Source of the DNA: Kushneria pakistanensis
GTDB taxonomy: Bacteria; Pseudomonadota; Gammaproteobacteria; Pseudomonadales; Halomonadaceae
Reading direction: 5' to 3'
Length of the DNA stretch: 64,000 bases
Assembly: GCF_014652795.1 (NCBI RefSeq)
Contig: NZ_BMZM01000003.1
Location: 186,001 to 250,000 of the forward strand
In this document: positions 41,952 to 49,901 of the stretch, one piece after another
How the letters are laid out: each line of letters opens with the position of its first letter
Numbering within the stretch: the stretch's first letter is position 1
Program-made: the position numbers and the translations under genes
The notes under the pieces: model-generated
Databases searched by the model: none
The model's input: only the letters and a program-made list of their open reading frames with translations
Told to the model about the DNA's origin: nothing

Positions 41952-42094
41952 GCGCGGCATGCTAGTCTCGGATGATCGAGTGCGGCGCCGCTGATGCCGC
42001 AGTATTGAACCAGAACGTGTTCTCAGGATAACTTGGCATGTTGCAGCTCATGTTCAATGACACACTGACACCGCTGGCCCAAAGGGCTGCAGCG

Positions 42095-42163
42095 ATGTCT
42101 TCGTGTGTCTCGAACATGTCCGGTTATCCCGTGGGTTATTGGTTTAGAGACAGGCACGCCTGA
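42095..42163 (+). CDS. Predicted aromatic leader peptide (22 aa)
   Basis: The ATG at 42095 has AAGGG at 42082-42086. The peptide ends with GYPVGYWFRDRHA: Tyr11, then Tyr15-Trp16-Phe17, with the stop codon at the top of the first hairpin. Four aromatic residues in the last twelve, including all three kinds in consecutive codons, would be highly unlikely by chance at this position. A start at 42038 (41 codons) is possible but would lie at or before the predicted transcription start; a start at 42116 would give 15 residues. The peptide probably has no function apart from ribosome positioning. Confidence 0.72.
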   Translation: MSSCVSNMSGYPVGYWFRDRHA

Positions 42164-42203
42164 GCATCAGGGCGTGCCGGTGTCTACCGTGCTGCCCACC
42201 CAG

Positions 42204-42247
42204 AAAACCCCCGGTCGGCAGTACGCCACCGGGGGTTTTTTGTTTTT
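42204..42247 (+). terminator. Attenuator terminator upstream of the DAHP synthase gene
   Basis: A 12-bp stem (42204-42215 with 42228-42239, loop 42216-42227) is followed by TTTTTTGTTTTT. It is a strong intrinsic terminator located about 190 bases before the enzyme gene and after the leader peptide. Confidence 0.92.
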
Positions 42248-42289
42248 CATGTGACGGGCGAATGATCCAGTCGCCATCAGGAGAGCAGC

Positions 42290-42418
42290 ATGACCATGAC
42301 TTATAACAACTATTTGACCAGTGACTGGCGATTTAATCATGCGCTGGCGGCGTTTCGAGCGCTAACCGCCGGCCTGGCGATACAGGGCGCTCTACATCCC
42401 CCCTTGTTACGCTGTTAA
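42290..42418 (+). CDS. Small ORF (42 aa) between the attenuator and the DAHP synthase gene
   Basis: An ATG with a strong AGGAGAG ribosome binding site (42279-42285) opens a 42-codon frame ending 17 bases before the DAHP synthase start. The N-terminal part is rich in aromatics and Asn (TYNNYLTSDWRFNH), followed by a mildly hydrophobic Ala/Leu-rich stretch. It could be a second leader peptide, a coupling peptide or a small protein. It matches no family I know. A hairpin (GAGCGC at 42357-42362 with GCGCTC at 42387-42392) lies inside it. Confidence 0.5.
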   Translation: MTMTYNNYLTSDWRFNHALAAFRALTAGLAIQGALHPPLLRC

Positions 42419-42435
42419 AGGAAAGAAAAGAGATC

Positions 42436-43539
42436 ATGAACGCCTCACTGCATACCAATGTTGCCCCGATGGATGCCCGCTCAGCCGATGCCAGCGGCAA
42501 GGTCAGCACTGCAAGAACGCTGCCCACTGCGCAGGCTCTCAAGAACGCCATTGCCCTGGATCGTACCTTGACGGATCAGATCACGGCCCAGCGTGATGCG
42601 ATCAGGGCCATTCTGGACGGACGTGATTCCCGGTTGCTGGTCGTGACGGGACCCTGTTCCATCCATGATCGCGACAGTGCGCTGGAATATGCCCGGCGCC
42701 TGAAGGGACTGGCCGATGAGGTGGCTGACACCATGCTGCTGGTCATGCGGGTGTATGTGGAAAAGCCACGGACGACCGTCGGCTGGAAGGGGCTGGTGTA
42801 TGACCCCTGCCTTGATGGCAGCGACAATATGGCAGAAGGGCTTGCCACCACGCGCAGGCTCATGCGTGATATCACGGCATTGGGACTGCCGATTGCCTGC
42901 GAACTGCTTCAGCCCATGTTGAGCGCCTACATGGATGATCTCATTAGCTGGGCCGCTGTCGGGGCGCGTACCACCGAATCACAGATTCACCGCGAAATGG
43001 TCAGTGCCCTGCCCATGCCCACCGGGTTCAAGAACGGCACTGATGGCGGCATTCAGGTCGCCATCGATGCCATGGGCGCCAGCCGGCACGGGCACCGCTA
43101 CCCGGGACTGGATGAGAACGGTCTTCCGGCGCTGCTGCACTCCAGTGGCAATGCGCATACCCATCTGGTGCTGCGCGGTGGTCATGGTGGCCCCAACTAC
43201 GATGAACAAAGTGTTGAAAGGGCCAGCCGTGCGTTGCAGGCGGCCGGCGTTTCGACGGCCATCATGGTGGACTGCTCCCACGCCAACAGTCACAAGGATC
43301 CCGCCCGACAGCCTCTGGTACTCGATGAGGTCATTCGCCAGCGACTGGCGGGCGCGACATCGCTGGTCGGGGTGATGCTTGAAAGCCATCTGGAAACCGG
43401 CAATCAGCCCATCAGCGACACCCTGCGCTACGGCGTCTCCGTGACCGATGGCTGTCTGGGCTGGACGGACAGCGAGCATCACCTGCGCCTGGCCGCGCGG
43501 CGCCTGTCCGAGCGACTTCTGGTAGAACAATACGCCTGA
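42436..43539 (+). CDS. 3-deoxy-7-phosphoheptulonate synthase (type I DAHP synthase)
   Basis: This 367-residue enzyme condenses phosphoenolpyruvate with erythrose 4-phosphate, the entry to the shikimate pathway. Motifs are VVTGPCSIHDRDSALEYA, MRVYVEKPRTTVGWKGL, GARTTESQIHREM, GFKNGTDGG and MVDCSHANSHKDPARQP, all typical of AroF/AroG/AroH. The C-terminus (DGCLGWTDSEHHL) is most like the Trp-sensitive AroH, but the feedback type cannot be fixed from sequence alone, so no symbol is given. The leader reads all three aromatic amino acids. The ribosome binding site is AAGGAAAGAAAAGAG. A bidirectional terminator follows. Confidence 0.95.
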   Translation: MNASLHTNVAPMDARSADASGKVSTARTLPTAQALKNAIALDRTLTDQITAQRDAIRAILDGRDSRLLVVTGPCSIHDRDSALEYARRLKGLADEVADTMLLVMRVYVEKPRTTVGWKGLVYDPCLDGSDNMAEGLATTRRLMRDITALGLPIACELLQPMLSAYMDDLISWAAVGARTTESQIHREMVSALPMPTGFKNGTDGGIQVAIDAMGASRHGHRYPGLDENGLPALLHSSGNAHTHLVLRGGHGGPNYDEQSVERASRALQAAGVSTAIMVDCSHANSHKDPARQPLVLDEVIRQRLAGATSLVGVMLESHLETGNQPISDTLRYGVSVTDGCLGWTDSEHHLRLAARRLSERLLVEQYA

Positions 43540-43567
43540 GTCTTTCGGCGCTCTTGAGTGAAGGTGA

Positions 43568-43600
43568 AAACGCCCGGGCACTGCAGGTGCCCGGGCGTTT
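43568..43600. terminator. Bidirectional terminator between the DAHP synthase gene and ppk1
   Basis: A perfect 14-bp stem (43568-43581 with 43587-43600, loop TGCAG) has A-rich and T-rich ends. It serves both convergent genes. Confidence 0.85.
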
Positions 43601-43642
43601 CGATGGTCCTGCAGCTTGATTCCGTTCGGTTGCCGACTTGAT

Positions 43643-45838
43643 TCAGGGCCTTGCGGCATAGGCGTACAGCAGGGTTTCCTGGGCGCTGATGGCGGCTTCA
43701 TCCTTGCCCGGGCAGCGCTTTTCATAATGGCCGTCCGATTGAAGCGTCCAGCTCTGGCAGTTGTCCAGCATATAGGTATCGAGATCCTTTCTGACCCGCT
43801 GGGCAAGCTTTCGATCCAGCAGGGGAAAGCAGGTCTCTACCCGATGGAACATGTTGCGCTCCATGAAGTCGGCGCTGGAGCACCAGGTCTCGGCCTTGCC
43901 GGCATTGTGAAAATGAAAGACACGGGTGTGTTCCAGAAAGCGTCCCACCACCGATCGCACCGTGATGTTATCGGACACCCCTGGTACCCCCGGGCGCAGA
44001 CAGCAGGTGCTGCGAATGATCAGCTGGCAGATAACGCCGGCCTGGGAGGCCCGATACAGTGCCTGAATCAGTTTGGGCTCTGTCAGGGCATTGCACTTGA
44101 TGGTCAGCATGGCCTTGCGTCCCTTGCGGGCGTGCGCGGTTTCGCGATCAATCAGCTCCATCAGTCGACGATGCAGCGTAAAGGGAGCGTGCAAAAGGTG
44201 TTCGGTGTGGCGCGGCTCGCCCATGCCCGACAGCTGCTGGAAGACATGATGCACGTCTTCGCACAGCATCTCGCGCGCCGTCAGCAGGCTGTAGTCGGTA
44301 TAAAGCTTTGCCGTTTTTGAATGATAGTTGCCGGTGCCCATATGGGCGTAGTGACGAATGCGGCCTGCTTCGCGGCGCACGATATGCAGCATCTTGGCAT
44401 GGGTCTTGTAGGCCATGACGCCATAGATCACGTTGGCGCCGGCCTCCTGAAGCCGGGAGGCCAGAGCAATATTGTCGGCCTCGTCAAAGCGGGCACGCAG
44501 CTCGATCACCACCGTGACCTCCTTGCCGCTGCGCGCTGCATCGATCAGCGCACTGACCACGCCGGACTCGACACCGGTGCGATAGAGCGTCTGTTTGATG
44601 GCCAGCACGCTCGGATCACGGGCGGCCTCGGCCAGCCAGTTTTCGATAACCCCGAACGACTCCCACGGATGCAGCAGCAAAATATCCTGCCGACTGATCA
44701 GATCAAACAGGCTCTCGTCCTTGCGAAGCGCCTTTGGCAGGCCCGGCACGAACGGCGTATAGCGCAGATCGGCGCGTTCGCTGTCACCGATCATGGCCAT
44801 CAAACGGCTCAGATTGACCGGACCATCAACCAGATACAGATCCTCATGCTCGAGCCGGAACTGCCTGAGCAGAAAGTCGCTCAGGTGCGCAGGGCAGTTG
44901 TTGGCCACTTCAAGACGTACGCCGTCTCCATAGCGTCTGGCCAGCAGCTCGCTCTTGAGGGCGGAGGCAAGGTCCGAGACATCCTCGGTATCCATGGCAA
45001 GGTCGGCATTGCGGGTCAGGCGAAACTGATAGCAGCCCCGCACTGTCATGCCGGGGAAAAGCTTTTCGGCATGGGCATGAATCATCGAGGAGAGAAAGAC
45101 ATATTCCTGATGGCCCTCGCGCTCCAGTTCCTTCGGCAGCCTTATCAGGCGGGGCAGGGACCGGGGCGCCGGAATAATGGCCATGCCGCCTTCACGCCCG
45201 AAAGCGTCGCGCCCCTCCAACTCGACAATGAAGTTGAGACTCTTGTTGACCAGCCGGGGGAAGGGGTGAGAAGGGTCCAGGCCGATGGGGCTGATGACCG
45301 GCATGATCTCGTCATCGAAATAGGCGCCGACCCACTCCTTTTGCGCCTTGCTCCAGGTGTTGCGCCGCAGAAAGTGAATGCCACGCTCGGCCAGTGCCGG
45401 AATGAGCTGGGTGTTGAGAATATGGTACTGGCGCTCGACCTGTTCGTGTGCGCTTGTGGCGATCTCGTGGAAGACGCTGGAGGTCGAGTGGCCATCCATG
45501 CCGGCCTCTTCATTGCCATAGGCCATGCGCCGCTTGAGCCCTGCGACACGGATCTCGAAGAATTCATCCAGGTTGGAAGAAAAGATCAGCAGGAACTTGA
45601 GCCTTTCCAACAGGGGATGGGTCTCATCAAGCGCCTGTTCCAGAACGCGAATATGGAATCTCAGGGTCGATAGTTCGCGATTGAAATAAAGCCCTGCGTC
45701 ATCCAGGTCGCGCGCGGCGTTGGCCGCGGCTCTGGCGCGAATGCCGGCATGTGTGTGATTGATTCTCAGCGCGGCAGTCGGGTCATTTTCGGGTGAGGCT
45801 GGCGTTTCAGACGCCGGAACAGGGGATATCGATGACAT
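43643..45838 (-). CDS. ppk: Polyphosphate kinase 1
   Basis: This 731-residue enzyme polymerises the gamma-phosphate of ATP into polyphosphate. It has the N-domain (LYFNRELSTLRFHIRVLEQA), the head domain, and two phospholipase-D-like catalytic domains. The phosphorylated His lies in the RHYAHMGTGNYHSKTAK region. The ATG at 45838 (GGAGAG upstream) fits best; a frame to 45964 adds 42 residues of low similarity. The N-terminal tail to about residue 40 is Pro/Ser/Ala-rich and probably disordered. ppk1 is 80 bases downstream of hemB, as in Pseudomonas. Confidence 0.96.
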   Translation of the reverse strand: MSSISPVPASETPASPENDPTAALRINHTHAGIRARAAANAARDLDDAGLYFNRELSTLRFHIRVLEQALDETHPLLERLKFLLIFSSNLDEFFEIRVAGLKRRMAYGNEEAGMDGHSTSSVFHEIATSAHEQVERQYHILNTQLIPALAERGIHFLRRNTWSKAQKEWVGAYFDDEIMPVISPIGLDPSHPFPRLVNKSLNFIVELEGRDAFGREGGMAIIPAPRSLPRLIRLPKELEREGHQEYVFLSSMIHAHAEKLFPGMTVRGCYQFRLTRNADLAMDTEDVSDLASALKSELLARRYGDGVRLEVANNCPAHLSDFLLRQFRLEHEDLYLVDGPVNLSRLMAMIGDSERADLRYTPFVPGLPKALRKDESLFDLISRQDILLLHPWESFGVIENWLAEAARDPSVLAIKQTLYRTGVESGVVSALIDAARSGKEVTVVIELRARFDEADNIALASRLQEAGANVIYGVMAYKTHAKMLHIVRREAGRIRHYAHMGTGNYHSKTAKLYTDYSLLTAREMLCEDVHHVFQQLSGMGEPRHTEHLLHAPFTLHRRLMELIDRETAHARKGRKAMLTIKCNALTEPKLIQALYRASQAGVICQLIIRSTCCLRPGVPGVSDNITVRSVVGRFLEHTRVFHFHNAGKAETWCSSADFMERNMFHRVETCFPLLDRKLAQRVRKDLDTYMLDNCQSWTLQSDGHYEKRCPGKDEAAISAQETLLYAYAARP

Positions 45839-45917
45839 CAGAAACTCTCCGGGAAATGACATGTGGCCCTGCAGGAAGGGACCGCATCCACCAGTGTGAG
45901 AAACTCTCATGACGTTT

Positions 45918-46979
<1,062 letters not shown>

Positions 46980-47104
46980 TTATAATAGCTGGCCTGTCCG
47001 GCAGCGGTGACGATTATCGTCGCACCCGATCAGGCCCTGTTTGTTGCCTGTCGCCACTGTCTGCCCGGGAAGGCGGATGTCATGTATCTCATGGGAGCAG
47101 CAGC

Positions 47105-47773
47105 ATGAAAAAGCGTGTAGCAGTCGTTATTTCCGGATGCGGATGGCTGGATGGTACCGATGTACAGGAACTGACCATGGTGCTGTTGCGCCTGGATCAG
47201 CTCGGGCTTGAATGGAGCTGCTTTGCCCCGGATGTGGCACAACACCATGTCATTGACCATACCAGTGGCGAGGCCATGGAAGATAAGGGCCGCCATGCCA
47301 TGGTGGAGTCGTGTCGCATGGTGCATGAGCGCGTCTATCCGCTGGAGAAGCTGAAGGCAAAAGAGTTTGGCGCCATCATCATTCCCGGCGGGCATGGCGC
47401 CATCAATCAGCTGAGTGATTTTGCTGTCAGCGGTTCCTCCATGCAGGTGCTGGAGCAGCTTGTTTCCCGGCTTCACGAGTTTCATGAATCACGCAAGCCC
47501 ATCGCCCTGGTCGGCATGGCCGCGCTACTGGTCCCGCGACTCTTTGAACAGGCCATACCGGTGACGCTGGGACAGAGTGCCGAGCTTTCCGGCACCATCA
47601 GTGCCATGGGGGGGCTGCACAAGAGCGCTGGCGTGGGCGAGATCGTGGTGGATATCGAGCATCGCGTCCTTACCACGCCTGGCTGGCTCATGGGCAAGCG
47701 GCCTTCAGACGTGGCTCAGGGGCTTTTCAAGTTGGTGGAACGGATGCATACGCTGATGGGGCAGCCGCGCTGA
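47105..47773 (+). CDS. ElbB-like DJ-1/PfpI superfamily protein lacking the nucleophilic Cys
   Basis: The 222-residue protein matches E. coli ElbB (isoprenoid biosynthesis-associated protein, glyoxalase-like) along its whole length: VVISGCGWLDGTD, CFAPD, HTSGEAM, IIPGGHGAI and VVDIEHRVLTTPGW. However, the nucleophile-elbow position, Cys in ElbB (KPLGFMCIAP), is Gly137 here (KPIALVGMAA). The IPGGHG loop also has His for Phe. The glyoxalase activity ascribed to ElbB should therefore be lost or changed. The gene stands alone, divergent from hemB, with a clear ATG. Confidence 0.85.
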   Translation: MKKRVAVVISGCGWLDGTDVQELTMVLLRLDQLGLEWSCFAPDVAQHHVIDHTSGEAMEDKGRHAMVESCRMVHERVYPLEKLKAKEFGAIIIPGGHGAINQLSDFAVSGSSMQVLEQLVSRLHEFHESRKPIALVGMAALLVPRLFEQAIPVTLGQSAELSGTISAMGGLHKSAGVGEIVVDIEHRVLTTPGWLMGKRPSDVAQGLFKLVERMHTLMGQPR

Positions 47774-47780
47774 TGCGCGG
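47765..47780. repeat. Small hairpin at the elbB/tatC junction
   Basis: CCGCGC (47765-47770) pairs with GCGCGG (47775-47780) over the elbB-like stop codon, in the 15-base gap between convergent genes. There is no T-run, so these two genes lack a clear intrinsic terminator. Confidence 0.4.
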
Positions 47781-47788
47781 CCTGACGC

Positions 47789-48562
47789 TCAGGTACTGGT
47801 GTCATTCATCTCGACATCGTCACGGCCACCGCGTGGGCGGCGAATGAGACGGGCGAAGAGAATGCCCACTTCAAACAGTAACCACATCGGCCCGGCCAGC
47901 AGTGTCTGCGAAATGACATCGGGCGGGGTCAGGACCATGCCCACGATAAAGCAGCCAATGACCACATAGGGGCGTTTGGCCGATAGGGCCTGTACCGTGG
48001 TGGCGCCGGTCAGGACCAGCAGAAAGGTGGCTACCGGAATCTCAAAGGCCAGTCCAAATGCCATAAAGAGTTTGAGCACGAAGGAAAGGTAGGCATTGAT
48101 GTCGGTCATGATCTGAACATCAGCCGGCCCGGCCGTGGTGAAAAACTGAAACAGCAACGGGAATACCACGTAGTAGGCAAAGGCCGCCCCGCCATAAAAC
48201 AGCAGCACGCTTGAGCCCAGAATGGGCAGGGCCAGTTTCTTCTCATGGGCATATAGACCCGGCGCGATAAAGGCCCAGGCCTGATAGAGCACAAAGGGAA
48301 TGGCCAGAAACAGCGAGACAATCAGTGTCAGCTTGAAAGGGGCCAGAAAGGGTGAGGCGACTTCCGTGGCGATCATCTGTGAGCCGGGCGGCAACAGCGC
48401 CATGAGCGGCTCGGCCACAAAGGTATAGATCTGGTTGGAAAAGGCGTACAGCGCCGCAAAGGCGACCACGATGACGATCATGGCGCGCAGCAGGCGTGAA
48501 CGCAGCTCAATAAGGTGATCGATCAGCGGTGTCTGCGGCTGATTATCGTCCTGTGGGCTCAT
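47789..48562 (-). CDS. tatC: Sec-independent protein translocase TatC
   Basis: This 257-residue six-helix protein is the substrate receptor of the twin-arginine translocase. It contains the N-terminal LIDHLIELRSRLLRA, FLAPFKLTL with the conserved periplasmic Pro, FALAF-type helix 4 (FMAFGLAFEIPV), and the C-terminal helices. It overlaps tatB by four bases. The tatA-tatB-tatC order is conserved. Confidence 0.96.
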   Translation of the reverse strand: MSPQDDNQPQTPLIDHLIELRSRLLRAMIVIVVAFAALYAFSNQIYTFVAEPLMALLPPGSQMIATEVASPFLAPFKLTLIVSLFLAIPFVLYQAWAFIAPGLYAHEKKLALPILGSSVLLFYGGAAFAYYVVFPLLFQFFTTAGPADVQIMTDINAYLSFVLKLFMAFGLAFEIPVATFLLVLTGATTVQALSAKRPYVVIGCFIVGMVLTPPDVISQTLLAGPMWLLFEVGILFARLIRRPRGGRDDVEMNDTST

Positions 48563-49104
48563 CGATCGTGGTTATCCCTGTCATGGCTGTCCGAGGCGGC
48601 GGGCCGGGAAGGGACCGTATCGGACTTTTTCTGCTCTCTGGCGGTGGCCTCGGAGGCCGGCGCCGGGGCGGTCGCGGGGTCAGCGGTATGCGCGTGACGA
48701 TCCGGCGCCGGTGCTGTCGATGGATCGGCACCAGGCGCGTGATGGTCCTGCGTTGGCCCGGGATCGGGCACCTCGCTTTGCCGGTCTGACGCCCCATCCC
48801 TGGAAAGCGCCCTGTCCGACAGCTTTTTGCTGCTGGCGGAAGGGTCATCTCCCACACTTTCGATATCGTCCCTGGCCTTTTTCAGGCCCTGCTCGAAGCG
48901 GTCCTGCTGACTTTTCATCTTGCGCTGCAGCTCTTCGGTCTCGAGCTGCGAGGTGATTTCCTGCTGAACATTGGCCACCGTGCGCTTGATCTTTCCCAGC
49001 CACAGGCCGGCCGTGCGCGCTGCCGTTGGCAGACGCTCGGGGCCCAGAACCACCAGCGCAATGGCACCCACGACGATCAGCTCAGGGAAACTGATATCAA
49101 ACAT
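48559..49104 (-). CDS. tatB: Sec-independent protein translocase TatB
   Basis: This 181-residue protein starts MFDISFPELIVVGAIALVVLG with the TatB membrane helix, Glu8 and the FGPxxLP-type hinge (VVLGPERLPTAART). An amphipathic helix and a charged coiled stretch run to about residue 80. The C-terminal ~90 residues are low complexity, rich in Asp, Ala, Pro, Ser and His, with an imperfect repeat (ADPSTAPAPDRHAHT / ADPATAPAPASEAT). TatB with TatC binds twin-arginine signal peptides. It lies six bases from tatA. Confidence 0.94.
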   Translation of the reverse strand: MFDISFPELIVVGAIALVVLGPERLPTAARTAGLWLGKIKRTVANVQQEITSQLETEELQRKMKSQQDRFEQGLKKARDDIESVGDDPSASSKKLSDRALSRDGASDRQSEVPDPGPTQDHHAPGADPSTAPAPDRHAHTADPATAPAPASEATAREQKKSDTVPSRPAASDSHDRDNHDR

Positions 49105-49110
49105 GTAGGA

Positions 49111-49362
49111 TTATTTCCGGGTGTCTTCTTTTTCGCGCGTGTCCGTATGGCTATCGATGGTCTCGTGGCCCGCGGTGTCGTCATGCTTGACGCGCTGCTG
49201 TGGTTTGCTGGTCGTCTCGTCATCATCGTTGACGGCCTGCTTGAAGCCCTTGATGGCGCCACCGAGATCACCGCCCAGATTACGAAGCTTCTTCGTGCCG
49301 AAAATCAGGATAATGATGCCCAGAACGATCAGAAGCTGCCAGATACTGATACCACCCAACAT
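49111..49362 (-). CDS. tatA: Sec-independent protein translocase TatA
   Basis: This 83-residue protein has the TatA N-terminus ([20 protein letters not shown]), the [14 protein letters not shown] hinge and amphipathic helix, and a charged, His/Asp-rich tail. It forms the pore-like assembly of the Tat system. An open frame ten codons longer is not supported, as the Met at 49362 matches the family start. It lies about 105 bases after hisE. Confidence 0.95.
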   Translation of the reverse strand: MLGGISIWQLLIVLGIIILIFGTKKLRNLGGDLGGAIKGFKQAVNDDDETTSKPQQRVKHDDTAGHETIDSHTDTREKEDTRK

Positions 49363-49467
49363 GGCGTTTCTCCATTGTGTCCGACAGGACACTGTCTTTG
49401 ATAAATCCGGCGCTGTTTGATACAGCGCCCATCATTGTAATGGTAGGACAGGTAAAAGGGGCAAATG

Positions 49468-49806
49468 TTAGCCGCCGGTGCGTGATGCCTTTTCCGTCAG
49501 TCCCGAGATGCCCTGACGACGTGCCAGCTCTTCAAGCACGTCGCGATGGTCCAGACCCAGATGCGACAGCATCACCAGCGAATGAAACCAGAGATCGGCC
49601 GTCTCATTGATCAGTGCCTGGCGGGTTCTTTCATCACCATGCTCGGCGTCGCGGGCGGCCAGGATGGCTTCGACCGCTTCTTCGCCCACCTTTTCCAGAA
49701 TCTTGTTCAGACCGCGCTGGTGCAGGCCAGCGACATAGGACGTATCAGCGTCACCGTGGCGCCGGTCGGCCAGGCTTTGATCGAGCTGATCGAGAATAGT
49801 GCTCAT
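49468..49806 (-). CDS. hisE: Phosphoribosyl-ATP pyrophosphatase
   Basis: This 112-residue all-alpha MazG-like enzyme hydrolyses PR-ATP to PR-AMP in histidine synthesis. The motifs are KILEKVGEEAVEAILAA and NETADLWFHSLVMLSHLG, with the metal-binding Glu and Asp residues. In Pseudomonas hisE follows hisI between ubiB and tatA; no hisI or fusion is found here, only a 95-base gap before ubiB. The ATG at 49806 gives the standard length. Confidence 0.95.
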   Translation of the reverse strand: MSTILDQLDQSLADRRHGDADTSYVAGLHQRGLNKILEKVGEEAVEAILAARDAEHGDERTRQALINETADLWFHSLVMLSHLGLDHRDVLEELARRQGISGLTEKASRTGG

Positions 49807-49901
49807 TGAGATGTGTTCCTGAGTCATCATGGCTAAGCGTGTTCAGGACGATGGGACTTATACCATCACCGTCCGTAATCTGTCGACGTCATCTGCCGTA
49901 C

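Larger units (their letters stand above)
42005..42247 (+). promoter_or_regulatory. Predicted aromatic-amino-acid attenuator of the DAHP synthase gene
   Basis: A promoter-like pair TTGAAC (42005-42010) and GATAAC (42027-42032) is followed by a short frame with Tyr, Trp and Phe codons in a row (42137-42145). Segment 1 (GGCACGCC, 42153-42160, extended by GACA at 42149) pairs perfectly with segment 2 (GGCGTGCC, 42171-42178, extended by TGTC to 42184). Segment 2 can instead pair with segment 3: CCGGTG (42177-42182) with CACCGG (42227-42232), and CGTGCTGCC (42188-42196) with GGCAGTACG (42217-42225, one G-U). Segment 3 overlaps the terminator stem. These mutually exclusive pairings are the hallmark of trp-type attenuation. 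A ribosome stalled at the aromatic codons would mask segment 1, free segment 2 and prevent termination. The structures are read directly; the mechanism is inferred. Confidence 0.8.

Noticed and set aside
41738-41965. 75-codon frame overlapping the 41-aa membrane protein
   Set aside because: Different frame, no ribosome binding site, unstructured composition; the 41-codon frame explains the region better.
44321-45673. 450-codon open frame on the + strand opposite ppk1
   Set aside because: Antisense shadow of a complete polyphosphate kinase, with no recognisable motif.
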